Shown piece after piece: positions 1 to 7,859 of a stretch of DNA of 46,569 nt. The notes beneath the pieces are model-generated. The model did no database searches and was not told where the DNA came from. It was given only the letters and a program-made list of their open reading frames with translations. The first letter of the stretch is position 1; the number at the start of each line of letters is the position of its first letter. Both the position numbers and the translations under genes were made by a program. The stretch comes from Bacillota bacterium. GTDB taxonomy: Bacteria; Bacillota; Clostridia; Christensenellales; SZUA-584. The stretch spans positions 1 through 46,569 of the forward strand of contig JAEWRI010000005.1 of NCBI GenBank assembly GCA_023460085.1, written 5' to 3'.

Positions 1-202
1 CTACCATGCGCCCTTCCAGGTTGCCCTGGAACACGCCCACTTCCATCCCGGTTTCCGCCAGCGCTTTTTTCACCGCCGGGATGTCCTTGTTCTCCCAGCA
101 CCAGAACTCCACGCAGTCGAACCCCGCTTCCTTCGCCTTGTATATCCGCTCCACGAACGGGTATTCCGTGAACAGCATCTCGATACAGCATGAGTATTTC
201 AT
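1..202 (-). CDS. Hydroxypyruvate isomerase-like TIM-barrel protein (N-terminal part)
   Basis: Only the first 67 codons lie inside the window; the gene runs off the left edge. The start is ATG at 200-202, preceded by TAAGGAGGTTTAT, a strong ribosome binding site. The protein begins MKYSCCIEMLFTEYPF and continues with an AGFDCVEFWCWENKD stretch, which matches the first beta-strand, helix and second strand (VEFW) of the xylose-isomerase-like TIM barrel as seen in hydroxypyruvate and 2-oxo-tetronate isomerases (Hyi/OtnI). Such enzymes interconvert small hydroxy-keto and aldehyde sugar acids in the cytoplasm. It lies 24 nt after an alpha/beta hydrolase gene in the same direction and is probably the tail of the sugar transport operon. 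Without the rest, the exact substrate class cannot be fixed; a general sugar-phosphate epimerase is the alternative. Confidence 0.72.
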   Translation of the reverse strand, partial: MKYSCCIEMLFTEYPFVERIYKAKEAGFDCVEFWCWENKDIPAVKKALAETGMEVGVFQGNLEGRMV

Positions 203-226
203 ATAAACCTCCTTAATAAATTCTTG

Positions 227-1105
227 TTAAAGGTATTGCTCAAACCAGTCCGCCGCCAGTTCAAACACCTGCGGCGCGTAATCCGACGTGGGAAGCGGAT
301 GCGGCGCGCCGTCGATCACCTTCAGCTCGCACCGCGTATGTACGCACGCGCGGATGCGCTGGCTGTGCCGCAGCGATACAATCGTGTCCGCGCTGCCATG
401 CATGAGCAGCAGCGGAACTTCCACCGCCGAGGCGTACAGCCACGGTTCAAACCGCAGAAAGCTGTTTGCCACCGACTCCAGAGGTACGTCGCGCACCATG
501 CCCGGATGCTCATCGCGGAACCGATGGTAGTCCCGCTCGTCCGCTTCACCCATGCCCAGCGCATAAGGCACAGATACGTATTTAGATATGCCCGCCTTCA
601 CCGTTTCACGGGAATCCGCTTCCAGCTCGCGCAGAAAGGCTTCATAGGCTTCCCGGCTGCGGTTGCGCGTCCAGTTCTCGCCCAGCATCTCACGGCCGCT
701 GGCCAACGGAGCCATCGCCACCGCGCATTTCACGCGGCTGTCCAGCGCGGCCATGCAGACAGTGAGCGCGCCGCCCATCGAACACCCGGTAAATCCTATT
801 TTGTCCGCGTCCGCTTCTTCCAGCCCCGCAGCATAGGAAACGGCGTTCGCCGCGTCCTCCAGCCACTCGGTACCGCACATCATGCGCCCTTTCGGCGCTT
901 CGCTTTCCCCGCAGCCCCGGGAATCAAATTGAATCGTCAAAAAACCTCTTTCGCAGAGGTAATGGGCCATGGCGTCGTATTCCTGCTTGTCGCCCGAATA
1001 GCCGTGATTAATTACAATTGCGGGACTCTGCTGCTGCCTCGGGATTCGCACCCGCGCAGCAATCCGCTTGCCCGCGCTGAAAAATGGTCTTTCCTCAACT
1101 CTCAT
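227..1105 (-). CDS. Alpha/beta hydrolase (acetyl-esterase/dienelactone-hydrolase type)
   Basis: A 292-residue cytoplasmic serine hydrolase without a signal peptide. The nucleophile elbow is GCSMGG with Ser109; the likely acid is Asp240 in HGSAD and the likely base His269 in GAPHP, giving the expected order for an alpha/beta hydrolase fold. An INHGYSGDK segment (residues 32-40) is the usual oxyanion-hole loop. Family members remove acyl groups or cleave small esters, and in a sugar locus a deacetylase role on imported acylated sugar is a reasonable inference. The ATG lies 3 nt after the stop of the upstream lipoprotein gene (1109), so the two are probably translationally coupled. A dipeptidyl-peptidase-like hydrolase cannot be excluded. 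Confidence 0.8.
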   Translation of the reverse strand: MRVEERPFFSAGKRIAARVRIPRQQQSPAIVINHGYSGDKQEYDAMAHYLCERGFLTIQFDSRGCGESEAPKGRMMCGTEWLEDAANAVSYAAGLEEADADKIGFTGCSMGGALTVCMAALDSRVKCAVAMAPLASGREMLGENWTRNRSREAYEAFLRELEADSRETVKAGISKYVSVPYALGMGEADERDYHRFRDEHPGMVRDVPLESVANSFLRFEPWLYASAVEVPLLLMHGSADTIVSLRHSQRIRACVHTRCELKVIDGAPHPLPTSDYAPQVFELAADWFEQYL

Positions 1106-1108
1106 GGT

Positions 1109-1636
1109 TCACCTGTACCAGAAAAATACCTTATGCTTAATGCGGAACTCGTCTTCAATATTATCTCCCGCGATGTACCAAACGCCGTCAACGCACTTGA
1201 AATCCTGCCGGAAGTAGTACCGATTCCCCGATTCCTGCACCTGAATGCGCAGTATGTATGCCTCGTCTTCGCCCGTGTATACCGTTTCGGCAAATTCAAA
1301 GCCGGTAATGCTGTCCTCCTGCTGTTTGAGGTACTCCCTGGTTGCGTACACTTCGTCACAGAAAGCGCTCTCGTATTCCGCCATTGCTTCCGCCGACTCC
1401 GGCGAAACCAATTCCAGCAGCGACTCAAACCCCGACGACGGTCCCAGATCCCCGTTTACCATATCCATATAAATCTGGCTGGATTGCTGCGCCAGCCCCT
1501 CCGGGCTGCCAGAATCCAGTTCAGATGAATAATCCATTTCAGAAGGCATATACGCCGGTACATCCGGATCGATAGCGGTACATCCGGATGTCAGCAGCAA
1601 CAGCAGCGCTGCCAACAAAATCCACAGTTTCTTCAT
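1109..1636 (-). CDS. Small lipoprotein of unknown function
   Basis: A 175-residue predicted lipoprotein. The chosen start (ATG 1634-1636) is preceded by AAAGGAGT at good spacing and gives a classical signal peptide (MKKLWILLAALLLLL) with lipobox TSGC, Cys19 being lipidated; an upstream in-frame ATG at 1684 would bury the signal peptide behind 16 polar residues. The mature part is acidic, starts with a flexible Asp/Ser/Glu-rich linker, then has a compact domain ending in a run of alternating beta-strands (residues about 110-175: YILRIQV, YYFRQDF, WYIAGD) reminiscent of NTF2-like or DUF4829-type extracellular domains; this is only a shape-based guess. It sits between the ABC importer's binding protein and the hydrolase. 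Confidence 0.7.
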   Translation of the reverse strand: MKKLWILLAALLLLLTSGCTAIDPDVPAYMPSEMDYSSELDSGSPEGLAQQSSQIYMDMVNGDLGPSSGFESLLELVSPESAEAMAEYESAFCDEVYATREYLKQQEDSITGFEFAETVYTGEDEAYILRIQVQESGNRYYFRQDFKCVDGVWYIAGDNIEDEFRIKHKVFFWYR

Positions 1637-1690
1637 GTCCGTACTCCTTTTGGCGTCAATCTGCCTTGCCGTTTCCTTTTCCATAATGCT

Positions 1691-1717
1691 GCGGAAGGCA
1701 GGATACCCGCCCTCCGC
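1691..1717 (-). other. Intergenic hairpin after the binding-protein gene
   Basis: GCGGAAGGC at 1691-1699 and GCCCTCCGC at 1709-1717 pair over 9 bp (one G-U in RNA) with a 9-nt loop. There is no T-run on either strand, so it looks like an mRNA-stabilising or processing hairpin between the binding-protein and lipoprotein genes rather than a full terminator. Confidence 0.5.
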
Positions 1718-1737
1718 ACATTATCCCCGTGTCTGGT

Positions 1738-2775
1738 CTATTTCTCTTTTTCTGCCGCCGTCTCGATGAGCAGGTCGACGTTCTCAGAGGTGGCTACGAT
1801 GAAGCCGGTGCTGATCGTCGTCGGGATCGGGGTGATGCCGGCGGACGCGTCGTCCTTCGTGAACTCGATGCCGTTGTGGTTGTAGTCATACAGCATACGG
1901 ACGCCGTAGTAGGTGAAGAAGTGGCGCTTCTGGCCAACCGCGGCGACAAGCGCGCCGTCCTTCACACCCTGCAGATGTTCGGGCTCCGCGTCAACGCAGG
2001 TGCCGAATACAACGCCCACTTTGCCGGTTTCCTTGATCGCCTGTGCGATGCCAGGTCCGCAGGTGGAGTCGAAACCGGCGACCGCAAGGATGCTGGCGTC
2101 GGACTGAATCAGGTTGGTAATCGTCTCGGCAACCTTCTGCGCATTGGAGGTCGAGTCGTATACCTGCTGCACCACTTCAATGCTGGGAGCCAGATCCGCC
2201 AGCGTATCGGTGTAGCCCTGAAGGGCCGCTATGTTGTTGTCGCCGCCGGGGATTCCTATAGCGACCGCTTTGCCGGTTTTGCCTTCCAGATAAGGCGCAA
2301 CCGCTTTTGCCTGCTCTACGCCGAGGTCATACCAGTTGGTGCCGATGAAGCAGAGCCTCTTGGAACCCGGAACGTCAGCGTCAACCGTGACCACCGGAAT
2401 CCCTGCGTCAACCGCTTCGTCGATAGCCGTCGCCAGCGAAGCATCCCAGCCGACCACCATCATGCCGTCAGGCTTCTTGGGGATTTCCTGCTCGATAGCC
2501 GCGATGAACGCAGGCAGATCCACTTCCTGAGGGCCAATCTTCTTCACGGTAACGCCCAGCTGCTGGGCAATCAGATCCATGCCGATGTAGTCGTTGTTGA
2601 CGAACAGCGGCAGAGAATTGTACTGGCAAGCCCACACATAGACTTCGTCGGAAACGTCTTCCGACGCAGCAGCGCCCTGCGAGTTGCCCGCTGCGGGCGT
2701 TCCGCCGGAGCAAGCGCCAAACACCGACACCATCGCGAGGACCAGCAGCAATGCCACCCAAACTTTCTTTTTCAT
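1738..2775 (-). CDS. Sugar ABC transporter substrate-binding lipoprotein (RbsB-like)
   Basis: A 345-residue periplasmic-binding-protein of the ribose/galactose type (Peripla_BP_4). The signal peptide MKKKVWVALLLVLAMVSVFGAC ends in lipobox FGAC, Cys22 being lipidated, so the protein is tethered outside the membrane and delivers ligand to the importer. Typical segments are visible: two Rossmann-like lobes, IPVVTVDADVP near residue 145, GFDSTCGPGIAQA in the C-terminal lobe, and the hinge-proximal VGQKRHFFTYYG. It is the last transporter gene of the permease-ATPase-permease-binding-protein operon, 88 nt after the permease with an intervening hairpin, and has a good ribosome site (GGAGAGGAAC). It is a clear paralogue of the anchored protein at 7860-8870. 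The ligand is likely a pentose, tetrose or similar sugar, which is an inference from context. Confidence 0.9.
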   Translation of the reverse strand: MKKKVWVALLLVLAMVSVFGACSGGTPAAGNSQGAAASEDVSDEVYVWACQYNSLPLFVNNDYIGMDLIAQQLGVTVKKIGPQEVDLPAFIAAIEQEIPKKPDGMMVVGWDASLATAIDEAVDAGIPVVTVDADVPGSKRLCFIGTNWYDLGVEQAKAVAPYLEGKTGKAVAIGIPGGDNNIAALQGYTDTLADLAPSIEVVQQVYDSTSNAQKVAETITNLIQSDASILAVAGFDSTCGPGIAQAIKETGKVGVVFGTCVDAEPEHLQGVKDGALVAAVGQKRHFFTYYGVRMLYDYNHNGIEFTKDDASAGITPIPTTISTGFIVATSENVDLLIETAAEKEK

Positions 2776-2810
2776 GATACGTTCCTCTCCTTTTTCTATA
2801 TTCTGCTCCT

Positions 2811-2856
2811 GCCGGGGACTGCCGCCACGGGCCCAGGTGAGGACAGCCCCCGCCGG
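2811..2856 (-). other. Hairpin between permease and binding-protein genes
   Basis: GCCGGGGACTG (2811-2821) and CAGCCCCCGCCGG (2844-2856) form a strong imperfect stem. It lacks a T-run. Hairpins of this kind commonly protect the binding-protein mRNA from 5'-end decay and raise its level relative to the permeases; that role here is inferred. Confidence 0.45.
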
Positions 2857-2863
2857 AACAAAT

Positions 2864-3892
2864 TTATCCCACTACTTTGCGCTTTGAGAACAGCGCGTCA
2901 ATGATTACCGCGATAAGCAGTATCAGTCCTTCAATGATCTTGTACAGGTTGGAAGGCGCTTCGGCGATGCGCAGCGCGTTGCTGAGGCATATCGTAAACA
3001 GCATGCCCAGCACGGCGCCTCCCATAGAGCCAATGCCGCCCTTAAAGCTGACGCCGCCGATTACTGCGCCGGTAATCACCTTTAGTTCCCAGCCCTTGCC
3101 GTATTGCGTACCGGCAGCGCCCATGCGCGCAGCCAGCAGTACGCCCGCCAGAGATGCCAGCACCGCGCTGAACACGAAAGCTGTGGTCTTCATATTCTCC
3201 ACGTTGATGCCCGAAAGCTTGGCGGCTTCCTTGTTCATGCCGATATAATAGAAATTCCGGAAGTAGCGCGACTTGGCCATGAGGAATGCAAAGGCGACGA
3301 GTATGACCACCGCGTAATACACCGGCAGCTGAATTCCCAGCAGCTCCGCCTTGCTGATTGCGGTGAAGGAATCCGGCAGGTGCTGGATGTCCGATCCACC
3401 CGCGCCCGCCACGCCGTACATCGCCGCGAATACCACCTGCGCGAGGCCATAGAACACGAGGCCGGATCCGAGTGTCGCGATAAATGAGTTGACACCTACC
3501 CGCGCCACCAGCAGGCCAATAATCAGGCCAATAACCGCCGAGGCAGCCAGCGTAATCAGTATCACAAATGGAATGGGCACGCCCAGTACCGCAAGCGCCC
3601 CGGCCAGCAGATTCGCGAACATGACATTGTAGCCTACCGAAAGGTCTATCTCTCCGTTAATAAGCTGCAGCGCCATGCCGACGACGATGATGGCGGGCAG
3701 CGAGAACTCCAGCAGCAGCGATGCGATGTTATAACTCGAAAGAAACACGTCGGTGAATACGATGGAATAGACCAGCACATACAATACGATAAGGCCCAGC
3801 GGTATGATCCATCTTTCCCGGGCGATGAAATCGAGGAAGGTCTTCGATCTCTTTTCTCCGCTTGGTTGATTTAAGGCCTGATTTGCAGTCAT
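2864..3892 (-). CDS. Sugar ABC transporter permease (RbsC-like)
   Basis: A 342-residue integral membrane protein of the BPD_transp_2 family. Hydrophobic helices begin near residue 31 (IIPLGLIVLYVLVYSIVF) and recur about eight to ten times. Family signatures are present: NGEIDLSVGYNVMFANLLAGAL, the GINVENMKTTAFVFSAVLASLAGVLLAARMG cytoplasmic/helix segment and KVITGAVIGGVSFKGGIGSMGGAVLG. It forms the membrane channel of the importer together with the second permease (5409-6383). The ATG follows AAGGGGAGGGATACACG. The gene lies 15 nt after the ATPase gene. Having two different permease genes implies a heterodimeric channel. Confidence 0.92.
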   Translation of the reverse strand: MTANQALNQPSGEKRSKTFLDFIARERWIIPLGLIVLYVLVYSIVFTDVFLSSYNIASLLLEFSLPAIIVVGMALQLINGEIDLSVGYNVMFANLLAGALAVLGVPIPFVILITLAASAVIGLIIGLLVARVGVNSFIATLGSGLVFYGLAQVVFAAMYGVAGAGGSDIQHLPDSFTAISKAELLGIQLPVYYAVVILVAFAFLMAKSRYFRNFYYIGMNKEAAKLSGINVENMKTTAFVFSAVLASLAGVLLAARMGAAGTQYGKGWELKVITGAVIGGVSFKGGIGSMGGAVLGMLFTICLSNALRIAEAPSNLYKIIEGLILLIAVIIDALFSKRKVVG

Positions 3893-3907
3893 CGTGTATC
3901 CCTCCCC

Positions 3908-5395
3908 TTAGTTGGTGATGCCCGAGGCATATCGCATAATGAGCTCCTCGGTGGCATCCTTCGCCGCGATCTCGCCGGTAATCGTACCGTTGTGCATCAC
4001 ATATATCCTGTCGCTGATGGACAGCACCTCCGGCAGATCCGAGGACACCACGATAACGCTGGTCCCCTGCTCCGTAAGCTGGCGCAGTATCGTATAAATT
4101 TCCGACTTCGCGCCCACATCGATGCCACGCGTGGGCTCGTCGACGATCATGATGTTGGGATCCACCAGCAGCCATTTGGCCAATACCACCTTCTGCTGGT
4201 TGCCGCCCGAAAGGTTAACCACCTTCTGACGCACACTGGGCGTCATGATGCCCAGCTTTTCCCGGTACTCCTCTGCTATCCGATACATCCTGGCGTTGTC
4301 GATGTTCATGCCCCGGCTGAGCTTTTTCAGGCTCGCGGACGCGATGTTGTTGGCGACCGCCATATCAAGGAACAGCCCCTGTTCCTTCCTGTCCTCCGGC
4401 AGATAGCCGATACCCAGCCTGATGGCGTCGCGGGTGGTCTTAATCTCCACCGGCTTGCCGTTCAGCATCACTTCGCCGGAGAGCTTCCTGTCCGCGCCGA
4501 ACAGCGCGCGCATCACTTCGGTGCGGCCGGCGCCCGCCAGCCCCGCGAAGGAAAGTATCTCTCCCTTTTTCAACTCAAAATTCACATCTCGGAACAGCTT
4601 TGCGCTGAAATTTCTGCATTCCAGCACCACCTCGCCGCCCAGCTCGCGTTCGGTGCGCGCAAACCGCAGATCGCGTCCCACCATTTTGCTCACGATCCAG
4701 TCCCCATCGACGCTGACGACATCCTCTGTTGCCACGTGCTCTCCGTCCTTGAACACGGTCACACGGTCGGCGATCTGAAATATTTCTACCAAACGGTGGC
4801 TGATATAGATAACCGCCATACCCTGATCCTTGAGTACGCGCAGCAGCTTGAACAGCGCGCCGACTTCCTTCTCCGTAATCGTAGCGGTGGGCTCGTCGAG
4901 AATCAGCACCTTGGGATTCAGCGAGAGGGCCTTGGCGATTTCGACCATCTGCTTCATTGCGGGAGACAGCTGGCCCACCTTCGTGCGCGGGCTGATATCA
5001 ATGCCGAGCCGCTTTAACAGCGTGTCGGCATCCTTGTAAAGCTTATCCCAGTCGATATGCGACAGAAATTTAACAGGCTGGCGCGCGGCGAATATATTCT
5101 CCGCAACGTTCAGGCCGTTCACAAGCGAGCGCTCCTGATACACAATCGCGATGCCGTGCTCGTTGGCCTGACGCTGGTTGTGTATTTCGACAGTCTTGCC
5201 TTCCAGCAGCACATCACCCGAGGTCTGGCGATACACCCCCGCGAGTATGTGCATCAGCGTGGATTTGCCCGCGCCGTTTTCACCGCACAGCGCGTGAATC
5301 TCGCCCTCCCTGACGTCGAAGTCAACGCCCTTGAGCGCGCGAACGCCCGGAAAATCCTTTACAATGTTCTTGACTTCCAATACTGTATTGTTCAT
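3908..5395 (-). CDS. Sugar ABC transporter ATP-binding protein (RbsA/MglA-like)
   Basis: A 495-residue double ATPase. The start is ATG at 5393-5395 (MNNTVLEVKNIVKDFPGVRAL); the open frame extends further upstream but that part overlaps the permease gene and has no ribosome site. The N-terminal half has Walker A GENGAGKST, signature-like LSPAMKQMVEIAKAL and Walker B VLILDEPTA. The C-terminal half has the degenerate Walker A GLAGAGRTE that is typical of this family, a canonical signature LSGGNQQKV and IMIVDEPTRGID. It powers import by the flanking permeases. It lies 13 nt after one permease gene and 15 nt before the other, so it is in the middle of the transport operon. Confidence 0.93.
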   Translation of the reverse strand: MNNTVLEVKNIVKDFPGVRALKGVDFDVREGEIHALCGENGAGKSTLMHILAGVYRQTSGDVLLEGKTVEIHNQRQANEHGIAIVYQERSLVNGLNVAENIFAARQPVKFLSHIDWDKLYKDADTLLKRLGIDISPRTKVGQLSPAMKQMVEIAKALSLNPKVLILDEPTATITEKEVGALFKLLRVLKDQGMAVIYISHRLVEIFQIADRVTVFKDGEHVATEDVVSVDGDWIVSKMVGRDLRFARTERELGGEVVLECRNFSAKLFRDVNFELKKGEILSFAGLAGAGRTEVMRALFGADRKLSGEVMLNGKPVEIKTTRDAIRLGIGYLPEDRKEQGLFLDMAVANNIASASLKKLSRGMNIDNARMYRIAEEYREKLGIMTPSVRQKVVNLSGGNQQKVVLAKWLLVDPNIMIVDEPTRGIDVGAKSEIYTILRQLTEQGTSVIVVSSDLPEVLSISDRIYVMHNGTITGEIAAKDATEELIMRYASGITN

Positions 5396-5408
5396 ATCCG
5401 TCTCCCCG

Positions 5409-6383
5409 CTACTTCTCTCTCTTCGCGATGACGATATCCAGCACGATCGCGAGTATGAGTACGATGCCGGTGACCACATACTGCATATCCGGGCTCACCT
5501 GGGCCGCGGTCAATGCGTTGTTTAATACCGCGATGAACAGCGCGCCCATCGCAGCGCCAATCACCGTGCCGGTGCCTCCCGTAAAGGAAACGCCGCCGAT
5601 AACCGCTGCCGTCACCGCGCGCAGCTCCACCCCCGTGCCCACGTTGGGCATCGACGAATTAAAGCGCATCGCGGTGATAATGCCGCTGAGGCACGCAAGC
5701 AGCGCGGATAGCATAAACGTCGTAATTTTCACACGGGGAATGTTGATGCCGGAAAGCTCGGCGGCCTTCTGGTTGTCCCCGATGTAATACAGCTGTCTGA
5801 AATACCGCGTCCGACCCACCAGATAGGCAAATATGGCGATGACGATAATCATATAGTAGACCGGCAGCTGAAGGCCCAGAAAATGTTCCTGCCCCATCGC
5901 TTTAAACACCGGATCGGGGAAATCAGTCCAACCCGTACCGGACAGTATCACCGAGATACCCAGATAGATCATGCCGGTGGCCAGCGTGGCGATGAAGGAG
6001 GCCACACCCAGTCTGGAGACAATCACGCCATTCACAAAACCCAGCAGCAATGAAATAACCAGCGGCAATAATATCGCCCAACCAGTGGGCCAGCCGGACT
6101 GGATGATCAGCCGTCCGCAGAGTATGCCGCCGAAAACCATAATGGAACCCAGCGACAGGTCGATCTCGGCGCATATCAGCACCAGCGTGATGGCCACCAG
6201 TATCATGGCCTCCGACGACATATTCAGCAGTATCAGCGCGAAGTTGTCGACCGTGCCAAACGTTGAAGGCAGCGCGAGTGAAAAGATGATGCAGAATACG
6301 ACGACCAGCAACAGCAGCGCCAAAGCGCGCTGCTTTGAAACAAAATTCAGCAAATCGAATCTTGGCTTTGCAGATGTGTTCAC
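5409..6383 (-). CDS. Sugar ABC transporter permease (RbsC-like), second subunit
   Basis: A 324-residue member of the same BPD_transp_2 family, homologous to the permease at 2864-3892: it has ICAEIDLSLGSIMVFGGIL, SGINIPRVKITTFMLSALLACLSG and AVTAAVIGGVSFTGGTGTVIGAAMG at the matching places. The start is GTG at 6381-6383, 10 nt downstream of GGGGAGG. A competing ATG sits closer to that ribosome site but opens only a two-codon frame (ATG GCG TGA) whose stop overlaps the GTG. It is the first gene of the transport operon, behind an extended -10 promoter at 6451-6459. Confidence 0.91.
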   Translation of the reverse strand: MNTSAKPRFDLLNFVSKQRALALLLLVVVFCIIFSLALPSTFGTVDNFALILLNMSSEAMILVAITLVLICAEIDLSLGSIMVFGGILCGRLIIQSGWPTGWAILLPLVISLLLGFVNGVIVSRLGVASFIATLATGMIYLGISVILSGTGWTDFPDPVFKAMGQEHFLGLQLPVYYMIIVIAIFAYLVGRTRYFRQLYYIGDNQKAAELSGINIPRVKITTFMLSALLACLSGIITAMRFNSSMPNVGTGVELRAVTAAVIGGVSFTGGTGTVIGAAMGALFIAVLNNALTAAQVSPDMQYVVTGIVLILAIVLDIVIAKREK

Positions 6384-6450
6384 GCCATTGTTTCCTCCCC
6401 TATTACGTTAAAAAAGTACCATCGGGTGTCTCAATCAGAAGGGCAGTTTG

Positions 6451-6459
6451 ATTGTAGCA
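6451..6459 (-). promoter_or_regulatory. Extended -10 promoter of the sugar transport operon
   Basis: Read on the minus strand the site is TGCTACAAT, an extended -10 element (TGn plus TACAAT), about 68 nt before the GTG start of the first permease. No recognisable -35 hexamer is present 16-18 nt upstream, which is what is expected of a promoter that needs an activator. Upstream (6485-6520) lie an imperfect ATGAAACC/GTTCAT inverted pair and a direct repeat ACTACA(7 nt)ACTACA, either of which could bind the YesN-type regulator encoded at 8863-10479; that link is inferred. Confidence 0.5.
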
Positions 6460-6528
6460 TCGCGTTTTCGCAGCGCATATGAACGATGATTGGTTTCATG
6501 CGTGTAGTTTTTTTATGTAGTGCCTCTT

Positions 6529-6562
6529 AAAAAATAAAAAACCCCTCCGCGAAGCGGAAGGG
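6529..6562 (-). terminator. Intrinsic terminator of the regulatory operon
   Basis: On the minus strand a 9-bp stem (arms 6554-6562 and 6542-6550, three-nt loop, one U-G pair) is followed by TTTTTTATTTTTT. It lies 20 nt after the stop of the gene at 6583-7848 and separates the regulatory operon from the transport operon. Confidence 0.85.
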
Positions 6563-6582
6563 CCCAAGACGGCGCGCAGCCG

Positions 6583-7848
6583 TCAGTATTGCACGATCAT
6601 ACAGTTCCGGATATCTTCAGCCATTCGTTGCGAATCTATGCTGCCTATCAGAAAAAGCTGGCAGTCGTCCAGCAAAAGCGCCCGTTTTTCTGCGCTGAGG
6701 CTGAACAAATCGACGCTGACGCACTCACCGCTGCGCAGCGGATCCCACAGGCCGCTGTAGCGCAGATAGCCCGTGTCCACGTTCTTTACCGTGGGGTAGG
6801 CACTTGTGGCTTCGCAGATGATTCGCGCGATGTCCGGGCGGCTCAGAAATTCAAGGAACCGCCGCGCGTCCTCCTCCACATCCGTGCCCGAATGGATTCC
6901 GATAAGGTCCTGTGCAAACACCGCGGGCGTAACCATCTCGTCCGCGTCAATGGAATAGGGAATGCGGAATACGCCGGGATCGCACACCTTCTCCATATCG
7001 TCGCCCGTGAGGCTGAGCGACTGGTCGGAGGTGATAATCATCGCGGCGTTACCCTGCTTGAAATATTCGAACGCCTGCTGAGCGGTGAGGCTGATGGATT
7101 CGGGGTCGAGATAACCCTGATCTATGAGATCCTGCGTGCGGCCGAGCAGCTCACCGGCATCCTCGGTAAGATCACGCATTCCCAGCACATATCGGTTTTC
7201 CCAGGATGGCTCGTCCATCAGGCTGAAAAGCGAGAGCAGCAGCAGCATGGCGGCGGAGTCCTCATCCCGCGCGCCTATCACGATGGGGTTGATGTGGTTG
7301 TTTTGCAGCACGGCGCAGGCGCGGAGCAAATCACCGTAATCCTGCGGCTCATCGATGCCGTACCGCTCGAAAAAGATTTTGTTGTACCAGACGCCATAAT
7401 AGGAGCGCCGCAGCGCCACCGCGTATTCCTTGCCGTCGTACAGGTGCCGCACGCCCTGCCGCACGTCGTCCTCATAATAGTTCAGCAGCGCCTGCCCCGT
7501 TAAATCGGCGAGTGTGCCGTCGCTGGCAAGGCGGATATAATCATCGTTCAATACACCCATGACATCCGCCTTTTCCCCCGAGAGCAGCAGCATGCGCTGC
7601 ATCTCGGAATACCCGCCTTTGATGTACCGCGTATAGTTGATCTTCACCCCGGGGTTGTCCTGCTCGAACAGCGAAAACACTTCGTCCGGGAAGTAGGCCC
7701 AATGGATAAAGCTGATTTCCCGCGTCACCGTCTCCTTCTGTTCCGCCGCAGCCTTTTGCCGGGCAGCTTCAAACGAATTGGTCAGCATGATGCCGCACAA
7801 TATGAAGAGCAGTATCGCGGACAGTATGTACAGTGAACTCTTTCGCAT
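6583..7848 (-). CDS. Membrane-anchored family 1 extracellular solute-binding protein
   Basis: A 421-residue protein of the SBP_bac_1 (maltose-binding-like) superfamily. An N-terminal hydrophobic helix (residues about 5-23, LYILSAILLFILCGIMLTN) has no lipobox cysteine at the expected site, so it is probably an uncleaved anchor, unlike most such proteins. Typical segments include NPGVKINYTRY, the LYDGKEYAVALRRSYYGVWYNK region that precedes the hinge, and EYFKQGNAAMIITSDQS. No family 1 (MalFG-type) permeases lie nearby. It follows a kinase, a response regulator and another anchored binding protein in one operon, 11 nt after the latter, so a sensing rather than a transport role is likely. This is inference from context. 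Confidence 0.82.
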   Translation of the reverse strand: MRKSSLYILSAILLFILCGIMLTNSFEAARQKAAAEQKETVTREISFIHWAYFPDEVFSLFEQDNPGVKINYTRYIKGGYSEMQRMLLLSGEKADVMGVLNDDYIRLASDGTLADLTGQALLNYYEDDVRQGVRHLYDGKEYAVALRRSYYGVWYNKIFFERYGIDEPQDYGDLLRACAVLQNNHINPIVIGARDEDSAAMLLLLSLFSLMDEPSWENRYVLGMRDLTEDAGELLGRTQDLIDQGYLDPESISLTAQQAFEYFKQGNAAMIITSDQSLSLTGDDMEKVCDPGVFRIPYSIDADEMVTPAVFAQDLIGIHSGTDVEEDARRFLEFLSRPDIARIICEATSAYPTVKNVDTGYLRYSGLWDPLRSGECVSVDLFSLSAEKRALLLDDCQLFLIGSIDSQRMAEDIRNCMIVQY

Positions 7849-7859
7849 AATCCTCTTCG

